DNA from: Oscheius onirici
Lineage: Eukaryota; Nematoda; Chromadorea; Rhabditida; Rhabditidae
Direction of reading: 5' to 3'
Assembly (NCBI GenBank): GCA_932521025.1
Contig: OW051470.1
Coordinates: 8,232,501-8,296,500 of the forward strand
Length of the DNA: 64,000 nucleotides
A program made the position numbers and the translations under genes. Below, piece by piece: positions 58,301-64,000 of the stretch. The notes under the pieces were generated by a model. That model was not told the origin of the DNA. It saw nothing but the letters and a program-made list of their open reading frames with translations, and ran no database searches. Position 1 is the stretch's first letter, and each line of letters opens with the position of its first letter.

Positions 58301-59530
58301 AGACTTGTCGGTCACTGATTGTTGCAAAAACCTTCTCGAGCTCGATTACTTCTCCGACTGTTACTGGAAATGAAAAAGGGTTTAGAATTGTGAGAAACGA
58401 ACAGTGAGTGACGTAGGCCATGACCTCGTAGAAGGAAATGTAGTCGTCTTTCATTGGGAGAGTAAGGAGCGGCGGCTGGAGGCCCCATGTCGCGAATTCA
58501 CGGTGATTTTCGATGAATCCTGGAATTGGATAATAAATTTCGAGAAGACGAATTAATCAAGAAAGATAAAAGGCGCTGTTTTCACGACCAGTTAAAATAC
58601 TTTTGGGACTTTTTCTCGTACTGCACCAAACGACTCCATTCAACGAGCTGTTGGAAAAATTGGAACATTACCAGGAGAAAGATAAATCGGGAGAGAACAT
58701 GAAGGGATCTGTGTACTGAATCAAATCTCATCCTAGAGTGGAGCGGAATGCCCTCTTCTGCACCGTTCAGCTGAACAAATGTACATTCGGACATACAGCA
58801 AAAAGTGGAACAACTGCTTTTAGAACAAACCCTTTTTTTTCTCGGACACTCACATGCTCCCAAAATTGATCGAATTCTAATAAATGAAAATCGAATTCAG
58901 TTCTCAAAAGTTTTAGAACATGTTCTAGCCTTTCTTCCAGTTTATATCTGTTTCCGTATGAACTTTTCTAGAGGACAAATTTTATTGAAATGTTCTCCGA
59001 AGAAGGTCCATAAAACAGCGGATTCCGGAACTTTCTGATTGTGAGATGAAAACAACGATTTCTGGCTCGTAAGCCTGTTGTTTATAATTCAGGTTAATTT
59101 TGGACCATTCTTACATCCTTTTTTTATCACGCTTACAAAAAAATACACCCCTTTCAGTACATTTTTGAACAAAAAAGATTATAAAATTCCTACCTGTCTG
59201 AACGGCTTCAATCTTGCACAATCCTACGAGTGCACATACGAGATTTTCAAATGTGAGCTGATCGGCTCCGCCACAGCAAAAATCGTAGAGAAGACGTCGC
59301 TGTGCTTCGGGAATTGGAGCTCCTCCCAGGACATAAATACAAAATTCCTCTAAACTCAGCGCTTCCTTCTTGAAACGGTCAAAAGCCTGTCGAACTCGGC
59401 GAAATTCCTCGTCAGAAACTGGAAGTTTTCCTATTTTACAGGAAAAAAGGAAGAACAAACTGTGTTCTTTGGCCGTCGAGAGGCTGACAATTGAGGCATT
59501 CGGCCCGCCGTAGCCAAGAGTATTTCCCAT
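52388..59530 (-). CDS. cyk-3: USP32-type EF-hand ubiquitin C-terminal hydrolase (CYK-3 orthologue)
   Basis: Many small exons run from 59461-59530 (MGNTLGYGGP, myristoylation-type Gly2) and 59194-59418 down to the stop at 52388-52390. In order: EF-hand region with DENNDGFIDFRE (about 58,155) and DLDRDGYLSDEE (about 57,975); a DUSP domain (SLWFRQWEVAV, then PPPLWKAWLRWHGI, 57,350-57,660); a ubiquitin-like module (LRLTDNECRLWLCSRDNEDS, about 56,230); the C19 Cys box GGNFCYRNAAVQCLA (about 55,910); HDCQEFVAFLIEMLH; zinc Cys pairs (LLTCRACNTSS and LFCEECKRK); KYLVIHFKRFEYL; and the His box SGHFLAYARGKE with LLLNDCSV (about 52,550). In C. elegans cyk-3 is needed for osmoregulation and cytokinesis in the embryo. 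Exon limits in the middle are approximate; the 853-nt intron near 56,500-57,340 contains a family-A repeat. Confidence 0.94.
56695..57010. repeat. Dispersed repeat family A, diverged copy in a cyk-3 intron
   Basis: GGTTTGCAACGTCCTTTTAGG at the left and GGAACAATTTAAAGTGACTT at the right correspond to the ends of the 20,269-20,672 copy. Confidence 0.6.
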
Positions 59531-59700
59531 CTCCTTTTTATCATCGACTTTAAATTTTCTTAAGATTTAATGTTTTAGCCAAAAAATAGCTAAAGCGAGA
59601 TATTTCGGGTGGCTGACAACACAAAATCCAAACAGAAAAAGTGACGCCAAAATTTAATATGGGAATGAATAACAATAATCAAAGTTGGCATAAATGAGGT

Positions 59701-61730
59701 TCAATGGAAGCCGAGTCCCACCCCTTTGCCCATGTGGGTGCTCTCTCTGGCCACCTGGTACTGCTTGTCCAGATCCGTGATCATCTTTTGCTGGCGCTCC
59801 TTTTCCTTCTGCAGATCTTCCGTCGACAGCTGGAAGACAAATTATAGGCCAGAAACACAACGAAAACGGTGGTAGATTGCTATAGTAAGCTTTCGCCAGG
59901 AGCTCAAATCTTGGAGCAACTTTTAAAACGTAGTGATTGAAAGAAGCCTTACGGGTCCTACGAATCTTTCAGTAAGAGGCCGAAATTTCCTCAAAGTTCT
60001 GATTGAGGCGGTCAAGGAACAGGCTTTCGATGCCTGGTTATAGAATAAAGTTATTGTTAGAACGTAAGATGACAAATGAAGAGAAAGTCTGAACTCGTGT
60101 CCTAAACACGGGTAAAGAGATTCAGCTGCTTCTATGGTTTATTTTCAGCTGCTAAAACATTTGTCGTGTCACGAATTAGTTTGCAGTGAAAATAGGTCGA
60201 AACCAATGCGCATTTACGGCCGAAGCAATAAGATTCTTTCAGAATTCTCACAGACGGTCTCTCAATAGAAAGAACTCGTCAGAATGCTTCTTTTTTTGTT
60301 TCGAAAATAGAATATTGAGAATTACCGGATCTTGAGGCGTCTTCTTTATTCCCAGCAGCTTTAGGAACTTGTTCGACTGTACTCCGCTCACTCCGGCAGC
60401 GGCAATTGAGCTGGCCCACTGGGTTGCCTTCTTGTCAGTCGGACCTGCTTCCGTCTCCGTTTTTGAGGACTAAAATAATATTTAGAAAAAGTATTAGAAA
60501 AACTACCTCTTCATTGCTGGGAGAAGCTTCTTGCTTCTCATTTGGCTTGCTCCAGAGCATTTTTCGCTGTCTGCTGATCTGGAATTAAATAAATTGGTCG
60601 GAACTTGAAAATTGGTCAAAACTGATGAAAAAATTGCATACAAATAAGGCCTACCTCGTCCTGGCTAAGCTTATTATCCCACTGCTTTCCTCCATCATCG
60701 CGGCGTCGCCTGTCGTTGTCTCTTCTTCTAAATTTATTTATTTTAGGCTAAAAAATACAATAAAAACCTGTCAAAATTGCCGCCGCGATCGTTCCAGTCC
60801 CGTCGACGGTCGTCCCTGCGTTCGCGGTAGTCGTCTCGGTCCCGTCGATGATCGCCACCTCCTCCACTCTAAATCCTCGGGCTGCTGCCGAAAGCTCGAA
60901 CACACTTCAGATTCAGTGATTATTTTGTAACGGATCTTTGAAGTTTTGTTTGATTTGGTACAGAAAATGGATCATTTTAGTCGCGTTTTGACAAAATATG
61001 ATGATTTCCAAGCTTGTTTGGATTCGCAAAAATTTTTGGGATCAAAAAAAGATTTTTCAGTCGGAAAGCTTTAAAAAATAGGAAAGAAAAAGTACCCGCT
61101 CTTCGCGTCGCTGACGATCTTTCTCCCGTGATTTGTCCTCGTCCCGATGCTTGTGTTTGCGCTCCTCCTCGCGCTCTTTTCTTGGCTTCCTGCAAAACAA
61201 AGGAACTGATTCAATTGATAAAGTTTCTGTTCTTCAATGCTGTCGAAAAAGGTTTTATTTTTCATGACGCCTTATTCACAGGGTTCTATAATTGTAGTAA
61301 GTCAAAAACAAGGCTACAAAAACCTGCTAGTCTCGAGAGGAGTGAAAGCTGAAAGAAAGTTTCTTCTTGGAAGCTATTTCCGAAGTTTGGGAGCAATAGA
61401 AAACTAGGTCTCTTTCAAGGCTTTTTTGAAGTTAAAGATTTTTGTCATCAGAATCTAACTTTTTAACCGATTCTATCTTTCATCGGTCTTCGACAAGCGT
61501 TCCAAAAAAGCATAATGAAAAACCTACTTTTCCCTCGATTCTTCATCACTCTCCGAACCGTGTTTCTCCTTTCTAGGACCAATTTCTCGGTTCTTCTCGC
61601 GGCCATCCTTCACCTTCTTCTTGTCGACAGCTTTCCTCATTTCTTCGTCCGAATCGTCGGAGGACTCGAACTTTTTCTGAATGAAAGAAGTTCATGAAAC
61701 TTGAAATAAGCAACTTACATGATTTCCCAT
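59701..61730 (-). CDS. Arg/Asp-rich SMAP-domain nuclear protein (RSRC2-like)
   Basis: About eight exons run from the 12-nt first exon 61719-61730 (MGNH) through 61528-61676 (KKFESSDDSDEEMRKAVDKK), about 61,096-61,194 (KEREEERKHKHRDEDK), about 60,773-60,872 (RRDRDDYRERRDDRRRDW), 60,656-60,728, 60,508-60,580, 60,327-60,469 and 59,701-59,831. The C-terminal part has LLWSK-type KMLWSKPNEK, then NKFLKLLGIKK, then LDKQYQVARESTHMGKGVGL: the small-acidic-protein (SMAP) domain layout also found in RSRC2. Such proteins are linked to splicing. Total about 260 residues. It lies 171 bp upstream of cyk-3 on the same strand, so co-transcription is possible. Family name is likely, not proved. Confidence 0.7.
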
Positions 61731-62880
61731 CGCTCGCAGAAGAATGGAATGTGCTGAAAGTTGGATATAAACTTGGAAAAGACTACAGAAAGCATATTGT
61801 AAGGATTCTATCCAGTTTTTGATTAGAAATGAAATAGAACCATATCCAGGTACTTTACTGGTTCGGGTAAAAAATTTATGAACAAAAATTTACCCGGGTA
61901 GGGCCGGGAACTTTATAGAATACGGCCACAGAAGACAGTGGAAAGAAAGTGGAGATGACGGCCACTTCTTGGAGCGTTTTTGCTCTAAAACGATTTTGGT
62001 AAAATAGAATCTTTCTCCTGTTCCGAACAATAAGAATTCTCAGTAATCAGTTGTTTGGCTACGGTCCAGCACATTTTCGAAGCAACGGCAAAGCTCGTAT
62101 TGAAAGAAGACAGTATTTGTGGGAACATTCTCTGTGGAAGAACAGAAGCAATAAAGAGAAGAGTTTGGATTGCAACCAAATAATTGTTAATGTGAAAAAC
62201 TGAAGAGCAAATTTATAATAAACGAACAAGACTTGGTGCGGAGAAGACATTACAATTCAAGAAGTTGGGATAGTCAATTTGACGGAACACGTAGCATTGA
62301 TTGTGAGAAACGGTATTAGGCAAACTTAGCGAAAAGGATGACTTGTCTATCAATATCGGCTGCGAAGGGAATCTGAATGAGATCGTTCTTCTTTTCAAAA
62401 ACGCAATTACTCCACGTCTCGAAATAGTTCTTGCTATAGGGTGGCTATAAAATACTATTGTTTTGAATAAGTATAATGAACTACCGTAAATATGCGAATA
62501 GAGGCACTGCGGCACTATTTTCCAGTACCCCTGTTTTGGTGCGCCACTATTCGAGAGTGCGCCACTAATTTTCGAACAAATTTTATTATTTTTCCAACCG
62601 ATAATCATAATTTTTTATTTGAAAAGATGACAAAAATTAAATTTCTACATTGCCACTAACAATACAAATATCACTATTTCCTAACTACTCGTCTTCGTTG
62701 ATCTGTAGGTCGTTCATAAGGGTTTATTCGCGTTGATCTACGGTGGTTCCCGTGTGCGAAAGTACGCTTCTCCTGGCGGTAGATGCGAGTGGAGGGTTAC
62801 GATCCGAGCTTCTCCAGTGCTAGTTGGACCGGGACAGGCTGGCGGGAGATGCCAGGGTAGACTACCTTCGTGTACTACCA
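61731..62880. other. Intergenic with MITE fragment
   Basis: No gene supported. Around 62,487-62,580, TACCGTAAATATGCGAATAG and repeated GCGCCACTATTCGA words relate to the MITE at 33,387-33,650. From 62,740 the sequence leads into a tRNA-like segment. Confidence 0.45.
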
Positions 62881-62948
62881 CCCGGGATTGAACTTGCGAT
62901 CGCTTTCTTCATAGACTGTCATCCTATCCACCTGACTATCCGGGCCCT
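62881..62948 (-). repeat. tRNA-like SINE head
   Basis: The minus strand begins GGGCCCGGATAGTCAGGTGG, has box B AAGTTCAATCCC and ends CCCGGGTGG, with an acceptor-like pairing. The downstream sequence does not match the LINE tail, so it may be a different SINE family. Confidence 0.5.
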
Positions 62949-62952
62949 TCAT

Positions 62953-63930
62953 TCATTCGTTCATAAACCACGAGAAATCAACGATCGTCTGATTCAAACG
63001 AGCATGTGCGAGTTCCGTATGACCTGATGGGATAGGTCCGTCTGTTTTGAAACATAGAACTTGGTCGTCTTCTGATGCGTCCGTAGCAAGAGTTATACCG
63101 CATTGCTTGTACGACTTGATGATCAGCTCTATTGGAATATGTTCCCAGGCTTTCTCAACCCATTCCAAGTAAATTTCCATTGGGGGTGCAGCAGGATTTC
63201 CTCCTTTAGTGAATGCTTTCTTTCCGTCGACTATTCATTCATTGTAAAGCTCTCCGATTTTTGCCTTGAAAGGGGCGTTCCAATGCGTATCAGGAGGCTA
63301 AACCACACATTTACAGTTGAAAATAACAAACTAACCTGAACGAATTTCGTCGTGCCACCAGGAATCACGGCAGTTTGAAGGGAGAGACTTTTCAAAGTCT
63401 TTTTAGTGCTGACACTTGTGTGGCATCTGTAAGCGTCCCAGATCAACAGCCTTTTTTCGCCGAAGTGTGTTCCTCCAATGATTTTTTGAAGATAACCTGA
63501 CGTGCTATCATCTCTCATCCAGCTGACGCCACTTCCTGCCCAGTGAATGTGAACTTTTTTGAATCTCTCTTCAATAAGAGGCCTTGAACGAGTAAAGGGG
63601 AGAACAACGAAGGGCTTCATTTTGCGTCCATCAGAGCGAGCCGTGAGTAGCACTGTTATCTTCGTTTTTTCGTGTTATCTTCGATTTTTCGTGGCCTGTG
63701 CTGAGCACTGATACCTAAAGTTCAGAATAAATAAAAAGATAAATTAATTAACCTGTTTCACTCCTTTATCTTCACAGTATTGTTGTTCGATGCATCCAGG
63801 TAGAACGGCGTTTCGTCTGCAGCTATAATAGAACTGTAGTTGTACTCGTTTCTCAACTTCGAACATAACAGATGAATTCTGCCACATCTTTGGCATACGT
63901 TTCTGGTGGCTTCTGACAAACCGTTGTCGG
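62953..63930 (-). pseudogene. Decayed pogo/Tigger-type DDE transposase
   Basis: Order on the minus strand: IIAADETPFYLD (first Asp), VSVLSTGHEK, TARSDGRKMKPFVVLPF, KRLLIWDAYRCHTS (second Asp), SLQTAVIPGGTTKFVQ, an intron of 38 nt, IGELYNE, then YLEWVEKAWEHIPIELII and CGITLATDASEDD. This is a pogo-class DDE_1 core. Lesions: frame breaks before the ADETP motif; a 19-bp tandem duplication at about 63,660-63,697 that shifts frame after GHEKSKIT; and a TGA after IGELYNE. It is therefore inactive. It continues beyond the right edge. The pogo-type MITE in the UBL3 intron could have been moved by a relative. Confidence 0.85.
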
Positions 63931-64000
63931 CTTTCTGTTTGATAAATTACAACGTTTCATGAAATTTTGAAGTCAGCCGACAGAAGCCTAGAAAACAGTG

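Noticed and set aside
62213-62608. 131-codon minus-strand frame
   Set aside because: Overlaps a MITE fragment, has no family resemblance or splice context.

Overview
This is a nematode nuclear genome fragment. The evidence is the gene content (a Ground-like protein; a phosphatase - NIPSNAP - SNAP-29 cluster in the order known from Caenorhabditis), many introns of 33-60 nt ending in TTTTCAG, and bare splice acceptors a few bases upstream of several start codons, as expected for spliced-leader trans-splicing. It does not look like C. elegans itself: it is much richer in inverted-repeat DNA transposons. I assembled the exon chains below by hand from splice signals, reading phase and family resemblance; no search was run.

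Layout. 1-4,600: gene-poor, purine-rich degenerate repeats, one hAT-type MITE, tRNA-like fragments. 4,611-8,300: histone H3.3 (minus) and the proteasome ATPase Rpt6 (plus). 10,921-13,807: UBL3, a prenylated ubiquitin-fold protein whose 2.45 kb intron holds a pogo-type MITE and a Tc1 relic. 14,628-16,940: a large palindrome (two 775-bp arms, 763-bp loop). 17,385-30,500: mostly transposable elements, including nested hAT MITEs with exact 8-bp target duplications, a LINE relic, a long-TIR element and a dispersed repeat family. A ZCCHC24-like gene, a small His-rich/TM gene and some orphan exons lie among them. 30,552-34,124: a divergent pair, a Cys-rich RING-like protein (minus) and a protein with repeated DM9-like blocks (plus).

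35,185-51,338 is gene-dense: a complete TNNI3K-type ankyrin-kinase (19 exons) with an Arg/Ser-rich, protamine-like gene nested in an intron; a secreted Gly/Met/Tyr-rich protein; LAMTOR2; mitochondrial SSB followed closely by a small gene; the phosphatase - NIPSNAP - SNAP-29 cluster; and a Ground-like secreted protein. 52,388-61,730 holds USP32/CYK-3 (minus) and, upstream on the same strand, an Arg/Asp-rich SMAP-domain protein. The right edge is a decayed pogo/Tigger-type transposase.

The most notable signals are a matched LINE/SINE pair (the SINE in the last snap-29 intron has a tRNA-like head and the same 3' tail as the LINE relic at 20.9-22.0 kb, with a 13-bp target duplication), the near-perfect 775-bp-arm palindrome with a coding-like loop, the phosphatase - NIPSNAP - SNAP-29 order, the intron-nested basic-protein gene with its own TATA box, and a stack of datable nested MITE insertions.
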